From: Marinobacter sp. THAF197a
GTDB lineage: Bacteria > Pseudomonadota > Gammaproteobacteria > Pseudomonadales > Oleiphilaceae
Reading direction: 5' to 3'
Length of the DNA stretch: 64,000 nucleotides
NCBI RefSeq assembly: GCF_009363275.1
Contig: NZ_CP045324.1
Span: forward strand, 2,666,001 to 2,730,000
Part shown: positions 18,001-24,953 of the stretch, piece after piece
Layout of the letters: the number at the start of each line of letters is the position of its first letter
How positions within the stretch are numbered: position 1 is the first letter of the stretch
The notes under the pieces: generated by a model
What the model was told of the DNA's origin: nothing
The model's database searches: none
The model's input: the letters and a program-made list of their open reading frames with translations, nothing else
Made by a program: the position numbers and the translations under genes

Positions 18001-18561
18001 TTCAAGTTTTTGGATGTAGGCCCAATCCCACTGGATTTCACTGTAGGCCACGCGGAAATCGTGCATCACCGCTTGCCCCTGGAGAAACACCGGAACAAGC
18101 ACATCATCCAACCACTGCCCGGCTGATGGGCGCACCATTCTCAAGTCAGATTCTGGGTCACCAACCTCCGCCCGCACTGCCTGAAGATCAATATCGCTGA
18201 ATTGGGAGTTCTGACTGATCTCTAATTCTCGCCAGAGCTTGTCTTCGCGGAAAATATAAAGAAAGCCAGGCCGCAACAGTGCTACGCCTTTCCCTTGATA
18301 AACGGGGGCATTGGAGCCGCGTCTAACAGGCAAGTTGCTGGCGATCTCTGCCAGGGGCTTAATCCTTACGAGGGTATTATCCTGGTAATCTTCACGCTCG
18401 ATGTTAGATCTTGCGTGCTTCAGGAGAGGAATCGAGATCGTGCCGCCATCGCGCTTGGGCACAGTCAGCACGAGATCCTTGGGGTCGGTATCGTCGTAAT
18501 CTGCTGTTCGTAGAATCGAGCGATCCCGGGATTCATCTGAAAAATCCACAGTATCCGTCAT
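15052..18561 (-). CDS. VasX/BTH_I2691-like T6SS pore-forming effector
   Basis: A 1169-residue protein without a signal peptide. Near the N-terminus, RPGFLYIF (97-104) fits the core of the MIX motif that marks a class of T6SS effectors and resembles the VasX N-terminal region. A long, mostly helical middle follows. The C-terminal third has a cluster of hydrophobic, glycine-rich segments (about 760-785, 850-875, 888-908 and 912-932) of the colicin-like kind that VasX inserts into target inner membranes, and then a soluble tail of about 225 residues. The start overlaps the vgrG stop by 4 bp and its stop overlaps the next gene by 4 bp, giving a strict vgrG-effector-immunity order. Membrane permeabilisation of rival cells is the expected role by family; no separate adaptor (DUF4123) or PAAR gene is seen. 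Confidence 0.78.
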   Translation of the reverse strand: MTDTVDFSDESRDRSILRTADYDDTDPKDLVLTVPKRDGGTISIPLLKHARSNIEREDYQDNTLVRIKPLAEIASNLPVRRGSNAPVYQGKGVALLRPGFLYIFREDKLWRELEISQNSQFSDIDLQAVRAEVGDPESDLRMVRPSAGQWLDDVLVPVFLQGQAVMHDFRVAYSEIQWDWAYIQKLEESAATRNARTTGVGHAWAVTSVDSLSFETGFPASRVEDAPELRHRDLGIELMIENPCDFVLSFEGPGEEELCSKLSKLLESNEKQARESARRAASRSEVEDPIAYTEQLMKNPLELALDATAPEPVDDSDEGEVANILDLTCPPGADLLQHLRSQKGVVCVAIPDPFFLFRHALAQLHLAMHYLDAIDIAIKDKPLVHSAMLIRQAVFDPAPSGQSGDLANYRNAINREQLDDILETAERNHAVRNIEDQTRRLKKLMKSSSFNSVFDDYLQSPDVAACEAFLLCADNLNVLQQIPGVLKAQGVDDDQGIPGALAKWLSDESMLAKWSPGIAAATGEEGTQSSPYEQLRSLARDQTEINDQHLARLNLQALAYTEKQFQYDEESTGEQVAGEVKDAGRVGALVSGVLGEWSASVLTACRRLMEDGSVEAIQVHRIMQAASANAILSDPGLGGVDLMRRGDVDPTKHTIIGVEGDGIRRGLTDFDRSQGGLLTRANDYLYADLVDRSGQVQGSTSPARASGELEEAIKKIAGNTWVYVVPAGHPEARKLSVLKVDLAKRVGAVVDGPGVSSGLVALAVFNVFLESRALIKLISSDQSIALPASKVFGAFVDLLAASMKLSTVIHEIAGIEQASSSKLYRVSSRPLFDMKRVPLIGKRLATVGASTLVRTVGLASFVAGGVAVGLSYWDMRISLARGDLDAASGHGIAVAGGLIFLSAPLIGGLLAIPGWGWAVLGMSVALGGSLYAGSVTDDLFERVLKQGPLGTHPQDSLVNLDDLAYYGQLLTLLSPVNISAQRYGDVDPDPALTNPDHPPEPDDYVITLQTPVVSRLKVLQECRPDQPTQPFKIVVQEVAYMNSRTETSNVAVGTVEQEVMLSTTPLTQIVARQSLPHESAVRFLVKRELQSSRFQSFGYQEEVSTTIRVGLQAVVGTEQGPVVFPTPVMENYEPYNDTRHGGAPDKSRSVFNPHSEPLVPYWFLKEVSV

Positions 18562-20678
18562 ACAGTTTCCTCCCCATCAGTCCCTTTAATCGCTTCCACA
18601 GAATCTCGCTCAAGATGCCCACCAATCACATCAATGATCAGTTTTCGATCAGAGCCCGGTAACTGATCAAACTCCTCTTGGTCAGGAGAGGCAGATTTGC
18701 GCTGGCCGACCATGGCCAGTTCGGGGGGCTGTGGCGTTGCCGCCCCATCTTTGCCAACAAGATTTGGTAGTTCCGGATTAGCAGAACTTTGCCCAGCCCC
18801 ACTCCCCGGGCTGCCCCCGGAATTTATCTTGATCCCCGGCCCAGCCAAGGTAACCCCGCTCGGGTCCAGCTTGATAAAGCTACCACCACCAGAAATCGTC
18901 AGCTCCGCCCCGGCATCCAGCACCACTTTCGCACCGGCTTTGTGATGAACTTCTGTGCCGGCTTCCGAGGCCATGGTGCGGCCGGTCTTCTGGTGGAAAC
19001 TGCCGGCGATGGTCTGGCTGCAATCGGCGCCGACGGAGGCTCGGCTTTCACCATCGGTGGTGCAGTGGTCTGCCGCTTTCACATGGCTGAACTGGTGGTT
19101 GTCCACCGTCAGGTGGCTATCGTTCTTGATGACTTCGGTGCGGTTGTTTTCCGTCAGCAGGTCCAGGTCTTTCTGGGCGTGGACGTAGATCTGTTCCTGG
19201 TCCGCTTCGTCTTCAAAGCGCAGTTCGTTGCTGCCCTCACCCTTGTGGGTTTTGGTTTTTAATGTGGTCCGGGTTTTGTGTTCCGGCAGCGCGTAGGGCG
19301 GTGTGTTGGTGGCGTGGTAAGTCCTGCCAGTAATAATAGGCTGGTCCGGGTCGCCGTCCAGGAAGCTAACAATCACTTCGTTGCCGATTCTAGGCAAGGC
19401 CATGAAACCGTACTGGCCGCCGGCCCAGCCCTGGGCTACGCGTAACCAGGCGCTGGAGTGTTCGTCGTTCTTGGAGTAGCGATCCCACGGGAATCTTACT
19501 TTCACCCGGCCGTACTGGTCGCAATGGATCTCTTCACCCTCGGGGCCGGTGACGATGGCCATCTGGGGGCCGTCCATCATGGGTTTATGTTCACACAGAG
19601 GCCGCCAGGTTTTGTCGGCCGGGATGGCGGTGAAGTCGTTGTGGTAGCTGGTGGGTTCGCTGCCACCCTCTTCTTCCATGGCCTGGGGCTGTTTGCCGGT
19701 GTGGGTGATGGCGGTCAGCAGCCATTCCCGGTTCAGGCTCTGGCTGTCGTGGTCCTGCAGCTCCACTTTGGCGCCGGGGGTGAAGTCCGGGCGGTTGCTT
19801 TCGCCCTGGGCCAGGGAGGCGTCGTTTCTCAGGGCGTCCAGTCTGGCCTGGGTGAAGGGCTGGCCACTGGCGTCGGCCTTGTAGCGACCGGGGTAGTCGT
19901 AGTGTTGGTAGTCTTCTCGGTGGTTCACACCGCCCGCGCTGTGCTCGTGCATCAGGGCGTAGGCGGGGTTCTTGAAGGTGTAGTCCTTCATGGCCACGGA
20001 GGCGGCTTTGATGCGTTCTTCGTAGGCGAAGCTGAACACGCAAGCCTGTTTGCTACTGCCGCCGGCCTGGGTGTTGCAGGGCACCGGGTCCAGCTTGGGG
20101 GCGTCGCCATGGTGGTCGGCGATGATCAGGGCCGGTTGTTCTTCGCCATCCACGCTGCCGTGCTGGTAACGGTAGTGCCAGCCTTCTTCGGCGGCCAGTC
20201 GTTCAATGAACTGCAGGTCGCTTTCCCGGTGCTGGACGCAGTATTCCCGTTCCTCAGGGGGGCGTTTGAAGTCAAAGACCGTATCAATAATGCCCCGCTC
20301 TTCGAGCAAGGTGCGCACGATGGCGTCGGTACTCTGGGTCTGGAAGATGCGGCTGTTGTGCATCAGGCCCAGGCGCCAGGCCGGGGGCTGGATGACCACT
20401 TCATAGGCGGTGCGGCGGTGGCCGGTGTTGCCGCGGACGAATTCGTTGACCACACCGGCAAAGCGCCGCAGGGGTTGGCCATCTTGCCAAACAACCAGGT
20501 CCACCGGCTGTTCCAGAACGTCAGCAGCGGCCACATCGGGGTCGGTGCTCGCCAGTTCTAACCGGCCATGAAACAAGGAAGACAGCTGTTCGGCCAGCTT
20601 AAAGCCAACTACCGAAAAGTGATCTGAGGGGAATTCGCCTACACGGGCGGTGAACTGCAATCCGCTTGCCTGGGGCAT
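18558..20678 (-). CDS. vgrG: Type VI secretion tip protein VgrG
   Basis: A 706-residue spike protein that caps the Hcp tube and carries effectors into target cells. The N-terminal part is gp27-like (about 1-380, with FERL/FIERLAAEEGWHYRYQH pattern), followed by the gp5-type OB region (DQYGRVKVRFPWD, WAGGQYGFMALPRIGNEV) and the C-terminal beta-helix with DUF2345-like repeats. The helix ends at GPGIKINSGG, after which about 80 residues of Ser/Gly/Pro-rich and charged tail remain; such tails often dock cargo. No catalytic extension is seen, so the effector is the separately encoded next gene, whose start overlaps the stop by 4 bp. T6SS structural genes (tssA-M, hcp) are absent from the window, so this is an orphan vgrG cluster. 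Confidence 0.93.
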   Translation of the reverse strand: MPQASGLQFTARVGEFPSDHFSVVGFKLAEQLSSLFHGRLELASTDPDVAAADVLEQPVDLVVWQDGQPLRRFAGVVNEFVRGNTGHRRTAYEVVIQPPAWRLGLMHNSRIFQTQSTDAIVRTLLEERGIIDTVFDFKRPPEEREYCVQHRESDLQFIERLAAEEGWHYRYQHGSVDGEEQPALIIADHHGDAPKLDPVPCNTQAGGSSKQACVFSFAYEERIKAASVAMKDYTFKNPAYALMHEHSAGGVNHREDYQHYDYPGRYKADASGQPFTQARLDALRNDASLAQGESNRPDFTPGAKVELQDHDSQSLNREWLLTAITHTGKQPQAMEEEGGSEPTSYHNDFTAIPADKTWRPLCEHKPMMDGPQMAIVTGPEGEEIHCDQYGRVKVRFPWDRYSKNDEHSSAWLRVAQGWAGGQYGFMALPRIGNEVIVSFLDGDPDQPIITGRTYHATNTPPYALPEHKTRTTLKTKTHKGEGSNELRFEDEADQEQIYVHAQKDLDLLTENNRTEVIKNDSHLTVDNHQFSHVKAADHCTTDGESRASVGADCSQTIAGSFHQKTGRTMASEAGTEVHHKAGAKVVLDAGAELTISGGGSFIKLDPSGVTLAGPGIKINSGGSPGSGAGQSSANPELPNLVGKDGAATPQPPELAMVGQRKSASPDQEEFDQLPGSDRKLIIDVIGGHLERDSVEAIKGTDGEETV

Positions 20679-20699
20679 GACTTCGGTCCCTGAAGAATA

Positions 20700-20766
20700 G
20701 TGGTTTGTAACTGACTCATCCTGAGCCCGACCGATTATAACCGCACAGTCGTGGATTACAAACCAC
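20700..20766. repeat. 11-bp inverted repeat upstream of vgrG
   Basis: GTGGTTTGTAA (20700-20710) and TTACAAACCAC (20756-20766) are perfect inverted copies separated by 45 bp. They lie in the 128-bp gap between the YCF48-like gene and vgrG, where a vgrG promoter would be expected. A large stem-loop or a looping operator pair are both possible; nothing else in the gap explains them. Confidence 0.5.
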
Positions 20767-20806
20767 CGTTCCTTGCGCTACTCCTCAACAAAATCATAAT
20801 TCCTGA

Positions 20807-22903
20807 TCAGATGGCAGACCGCCGAACACGGTAGGTTTTCATCTCAAGCTGCTCTGCGGTGTCATCCAACCCCACCTGGCCACCAAACTGTTCCAGAAGC
20901 CCCTCAAGTACCTCACCCTGTTCTTCGTCACCTCGGTGTCCGAACACAATCGCCAGCGGATTAGGGCAATAGGATTGCTCCCACAACCGATACACCTCAT
21001 TGCCATAGCTACGGTACCCAGACGTTGTATACCACTTCCAGTTCTCATCCTTACGGCTCACCTGGTTCAGCTTGGCCAGATCCGCTACAGACAATACCGG
21101 CCCGGGCGCGTCTTCTTTCTTGAGGTATCCGGCAAGGCTGTCTGCCAGTTTCAGAACCCGGGGTTTCTCGCAACCGTACGATTTGCTGCGGCTGATCACA
21201 TAGAGATAGTCGCCAGGCTCGTTCGCGCCCTGCTCTTCATTGGTTTCCTTCGAATCGGCGCCGTTTTCAACCTTCGGGCCATGGTCGACCTCTTCGAGGC
21301 GAATGGTCTCGATGCCGGAAACATTGAAAGGCAGGGATGACTCCTCCGGTGTTTCAGTCAGGCCGGCCAGAAACTCGTGGATAGACTCCTGATCTGCGCG
21401 CCCTCTCCCAGCAACCACATGAGAGGGTACATCCGCGAAAATGGTCACTGTGCTGTAGTCAGAACTGACCACACTGTCCAACAGCGCGGCCTGCTTTAAC
21501 CGACGTTCCAGATAAGGCCGCTCCGCCTCGCTATATCCGGGTTTGTCCGGAACCATCGGGTAGCTTTGCAGATAACCGTAGGGGCCTTGCAGAAGCAGAT
21601 AGCTGAAATACCGGTCATCCCATACGGATCTGAGTTCCTTTAACGGTAAACCAGAGTCTGATCGAATCTCCTGAAAAAACTCTCCCATCCCGTTAAAAAC
21701 GGCGGGGGTCAGCACATCATCCCCGGCGCCCGCTGCGGACAACGCTATCTCAACCCACTCAACCGCCCTGCCTGACTCCTGCCATTGGTAAGAACGACTG
21801 CCCGATTCTGCAAGCTGCAATACTGCCGATGTCTCAACCCGCCCCAGTAACGATCTCGCCATCAACTGGCCGGTCGCACCATTCTCAACACCATGGAACC
21901 AATACTGATTGTCCTGCCGATACCCAACTCCCTGAATACCCGCCAGCAACAACCGGTTGTTCTCACCCTCAGCGACCCCAGTCAGGGCCCCCAACGGGAG
22001 ATCAAGCTCCGGATAAAACATCTCTCCGCCCGCAGCGCGCCGGGCCACGATACCCTCACTTCCAACCAGGATAACACTGCCGTCAGACAAAAGGCGCCCA
22101 CCGAAATAACCCACCTTGCTGGCGCTTTTGATGCTATTCCAGCTCTTTCCGCCGTCAGGGCTCTGCATTACCGTGCCTTCTGCTCCAAAGGCCAGAGCCT
22201 CACTACCACCTAAGCCTATTACGCCCAATAGTGGCTTGTGCCCCTCACGAAACACCTGCCAGTCGGCGCCCCACTCCGAACGGGAAAGAATGTCACTGCC
22301 ATCGGTAACAATCAGTTGATGCCCGCTCTCCAGAATGGCCACTCCGTTGAGGTCTGAGCCGTATGACCTCGCCGCCAGACGCTCCCGCGTCCAGTTTTCA
22401 CCACCATCAAGCGTCGTGAGAATAAAGCGGTTGGGCCCAACGATAATGCCCTTGCCGTGACTATCGAAAGCCACGTCCATCAGCGCCTGATCAGCATCTA
22501 TCTGCTGGTCCAGTTGAAGAGATTCCCAGGTGTCGCCCCCATTATCCGTTCGCAACACCGTGCCATCATGGCCAACGGCCCAACCAGTCTGATCAGACAC
22601 AAAGCTAACCGCAGTCAAAGTGCTATTCACCCCGGAACTGACCACTCGCCAGGAACTACCGTTGTCATCCGAAACCCTAATCGCACCAGATTCACCCACT
22701 GCCACGATGCGGGAACCCGCACGATCAAGATCAATGAATACCTGCGAAGGAAACACCTCGGACGTTGCAGCCAGCCTGCTGTCAGACGCACCCCGCTGGT
22801 CATCGCCAGACGCATCCGTATTGTCACTGTTACTGCAACCACCCAATACCCCAAGCGCCAGCAGGCCTGCGGCAAACACTCCGATAGAGCGGATTTTCAA
22901 CAT
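20807..22903 (-). CDS. YCF48/BNR-repeat lipoprotein
   Basis: A 698-residue exported protein. The signal peptide ends in a lipobox (ALGVLGGC). The first 320 residues or so contain repeated beta-propeller motifs of the YCF48 (photosystem II stability factor-like)/BNR type, for example WAVGHDGTVLRTDNGGDTWES, with further Asp-boxes at EGTVMQSPDGGKSW and similar. The C-terminal half has no repeat I recognise. In non-photosynthetic bacteria such propellers are usually surface or periplasmic and of unknown role. I chose the ATG at 22903, directly before the signal peptide, with GAGG upstream. It lies between the MORN-repeat gene and vgrG, all on the same strand. Confidence 0.8.
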   Translation of the reverse strand: MLKIRSIGVFAAGLLALGVLGGCSNSDNTDASGDDQRGASDSRLAATSEVFPSQVFIDLDRAGSRIVAVGESGAIRVSDDNGSSWRVVSSGVNSTLTAVSFVSDQTGWAVGHDGTVLRTDNGGDTWESLQLDQQIDADQALMDVAFDSHGKGIIVGPNRFILTTLDGGENWTRERLAARSYGSDLNGVAILESGHQLIVTDGSDILSRSEWGADWQVFREGHKPLLGVIGLGGSEALAFGAEGTVMQSPDGGKSWNSIKSASKVGYFGGRLLSDGSVILVGSEGIVARRAAGGEMFYPELDLPLGALTGVAEGENNRLLLAGIQGVGYRQDNQYWFHGVENGATGQLMARSLLGRVETSAVLQLAESGSRSYQWQESGRAVEWVEIALSAAGAGDDVLTPAVFNGMGEFFQEIRSDSGLPLKELRSVWDDRYFSYLLLQGPYGYLQSYPMVPDKPGYSEAERPYLERRLKQAALLDSVVSSDYSTVTIFADVPSHVVAGRGRADQESIHEFLAGLTETPEESSLPFNVSGIETIRLEEVDHGPKVENGADSKETNEEQGANEPGDYLYVISRSKSYGCEKPRVLKLADSLAGYLKKEDAPGPVLSVADLAKLNQVSRKDENWKWYTTSGYRSYGNEVYRLWEQSYCPNPLAIVFGHRGDEEQGEVLEGLLEQFGGQVGLDDTAEQLEMKTYRVRRSAI

Positions 22904-22961
22904 GATACCTTTGTCCTCAAACCGTCCGTGTTCCTGCACAGCCTCAAACCATGCTTTTTCA

Positions 22962-24587
22962 TCAGCGCACCCGCGAAGTCGACAGGGAGTCCAGGGTTAT
23001 GTCGCCCTCACTGATGAGCGTTCCATTTTCGTAGTGCTTGCGAATCACAGACATACCGCCGTAACCCACTTCAATCCACTCCCCGTGGGGCTCGCCGTCG
23101 CGATAGCTGCGTTTCTTCAACATCTGGCCAACGCTGGAGAACTCGTAGTGAACGCCTTCCGGTTTCCCGAGCCGGTAATTGCCCTGGCGTACGATACGCC
23201 CGTTTTCGGTCGTTTCCAGATAGTCGCCATCCGGCTCGTCTTTGTAAAAGTTAGCCACCACGCGATGGCCATATCCGTCGCTGAAATCGGCCGGTCCATG
23301 TTTCTGTCCATTTTCATAATGGATGACATCTGAGCGCTCTCCGGTCTCGTCAAAGCGCTCGTAACGGCCGTGGCGTTTGCCGGCACGATAGTTCACTTTC
23401 TCGGTTATGCCATTGCTCTGTAGCGTTAGCCACGGGCCTGTTTTCAGGCCATTCTCGTAACGCCCTTCTTCGCGGGCACCACCACTGCCCTCCCGGAGGG
23501 AATCGCCATGTTTTTCCCCGTCCTTGTAGTGTTCCCGCACCAGGGTCGACCATTGCCGGGTCAGGAGCAGACCCTGTAGCCCTTTGTCATCCTGCTCCCG
23601 CCGGGCGATGAGCTCACCACTCTCGCTGTATTCTTCCTCAAGCTGCCAATCACCCACCTTGTGTTTAAGCTTGACCAGCCGCTCACCGTCGCCATATTGC
23701 TCATCCCGGGACTCAACAAGCCGGCCGTTGTCATCCAGAACGCGCATCACCTTGCGAGACAGACTACCGTCCATTCGGTAGTAAAGATCTTCACCCACCG
23801 GCTGAGACCGGAACTTACTGGCAATATACACACGCTTGGGTGTGCCGTCGGGGTAGTAGGTTTTCTGCAAACCCAGCCGGTTACCCTCGTGGTAATGCTC
23901 CTCACTGGCCAGAATTCCATCTCGATAGGTTTCCAGCACCCCCTGATATTTGCCATCCAAGAAGGTGGCTTTCCGGATCAGGTGGCCCTGTTCATCCAGC
24001 TCCCGGTAATTCCCTTCCCTGGCACCATTCACGTAGTGGGCCTCTTTGGTCAGCTGCCCATCTTTATACTCGGCATAATCGCCATGGCGCCGATAATTCC
24101 GGATGGAATAGCGACGGGTTACCCGGCCTGCCTCGTCATATTCGGTGTAGTCTCCATCGGCGATGCCGCCGCCATAATAATCAAGCGAGCGCTCAAGCTG
24201 GCCGTTCGGGTGATAAGCCTTGTAGGTACCGTGAAGCACCGGGTAATTGTTGCCGCAGTCGCAGATCTGGTCACGAACCACGTAACTGGCCTGCACTGAA
24301 ACCTGCCCATCAGCGTAATATTCCACCACATCACCCAACAGGTCCTTGCGGTTAAAATCCGGCGTGGGTGAGAGGCCTTCCAGCGCAACCTGGCCGTCAG
24401 CGTAGAAGAGTTTGACCTGATAAAACTCATCCACCTTGGGAAGTGGCAGCTCAAGGTAACTCGCCTTCCGGTGCCAGGGATTGGCAGGGTCGTAGTAATC
24501 GCCATTTTCAGCAAACCATACCCGTTGGTCGGCTTGCACAATCAGCGGCATACAGAGCAATACAATAAACAACAGCTTTCTGGTCAT
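22962..24587 (-). CDS. Exported MORN_2/YwqK-type repeat protein
   Basis: A 541-residue protein with a cleavable signal peptide (hydrophobic core 4-15, ending IVQA-DQ) and about a dozen and a half repeats of the form Y-x-N/D-G-Q/x-x-x-x-x-x-Y-x-x-G, seen as YADGQVALEGL, YHPNGQLERSLDYY, YKDGQLTKEAHYVNGAREG and so on to the C-terminus. This is the MORN variant also found in YwqK, which is annotated as an antitoxin in Bacillus toxin clusters; in Gram-negative exported proteins the role is not established. Its neighbours on both sides are also exported proteins on the same strand, so a shared transcript is likely. Confidence 0.8.
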   Translation of the reverse strand: MTRKLLFIVLLCMPLIVQADQRVWFAENGDYYDPANPWHRKASYLELPLPKVDEFYQVKLFYADGQVALEGLSPTPDFNRKDLLGDVVEYYADGQVSVQASYVVRDQICDCGNNYPVLHGTYKAYHPNGQLERSLDYYGGGIADGDYTEYDEAGRVTRRYSIRNYRRHGDYAEYKDGQLTKEAHYVNGAREGNYRELDEQGHLIRKATFLDGKYQGVLETYRDGILASEEHYHEGNRLGLQKTYYPDGTPKRVYIASKFRSQPVGEDLYYRMDGSLSRKVMRVLDDNGRLVESRDEQYGDGERLVKLKHKVGDWQLEEEYSESGELIARREQDDKGLQGLLLTRQWSTLVREHYKDGEKHGDSLREGSGGAREEGRYENGLKTGPWLTLQSNGITEKVNYRAGKRHGRYERFDETGERSDVIHYENGQKHGPADFSDGYGHRVVANFYKDEPDGDYLETTENGRIVRQGNYRLGKPEGVHYEFSSVGQMLKKRSYRDGEPHGEWIEVGYGGMSVIRKHYENGTLISEGDITLDSLSTSRVR

Positions 24588-24617
24588 GGTCTCATCCTGA
24601 GTTATTGACCGGTTGAA

Positions 24618-24941
24618 TCAAGGCAGTGGCGGGAACTGCACAGACACCTGCCTGGCCTCCCGCTCCATACTCACGGGGTAACGGACCTCAGCGATTTCGC
24701 CCCAGAAACGGAGATCCATGCCATCACCATCCCAACCTTCCGAAGGGTTCCCTGAGTAGGCAGGAGACAGGGGCTCCAGAACTTTACCGTCCCGGTTGTA
24801 GGCGATCAAAGGCAGCTCTCTTAGATTGAATCGCTGCTGGATCTGCTTGAGAGTCTGGTGTTGGGACTTGCTCAGCCTCAGGGTGCTGGGATCTACCCGG
24901 AATAACTGACCGCTATCAGGAACGGTCCCCCTGTGCAGCAC
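24618..24941 (-). pseudogene. Probable detached C-terminal part of the preceding exported protein
   Basis: This 107-codon frame is in exactly the same reading frame as the 690-residue gene just upstream and is separated from it by one TGA (24954-24956) and four sense codons. The only available start is a GTG at 24941 with a poor ribosome-binding site. I read it as the C-terminal segment of one gene of about 802 codons that has been split by a nonsense change (for example TGG to TGA). Alternatives are stop-codon readthrough, a sequencing error, or a genuine small gene started by reinitiation. No domain is recognised in it. Confidence 0.6.
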
Positions 24942-24953
24942 TACCTTGGTTAT

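Noticed and set aside
19458..20561. Glycine/valine-rich open frame antisense to vgrG
   Set aside because: Composition is typical of a complement of a GC-rich gene, and vgrG is unmistakable on the other strand.
18558..20678. VgrG as a phage tail spike from a prophage
   Set aside because: No other phage genes are nearby, while an effector and immunity-type genes follow with 4-bp overlaps, as in T6SS cargo clusters.
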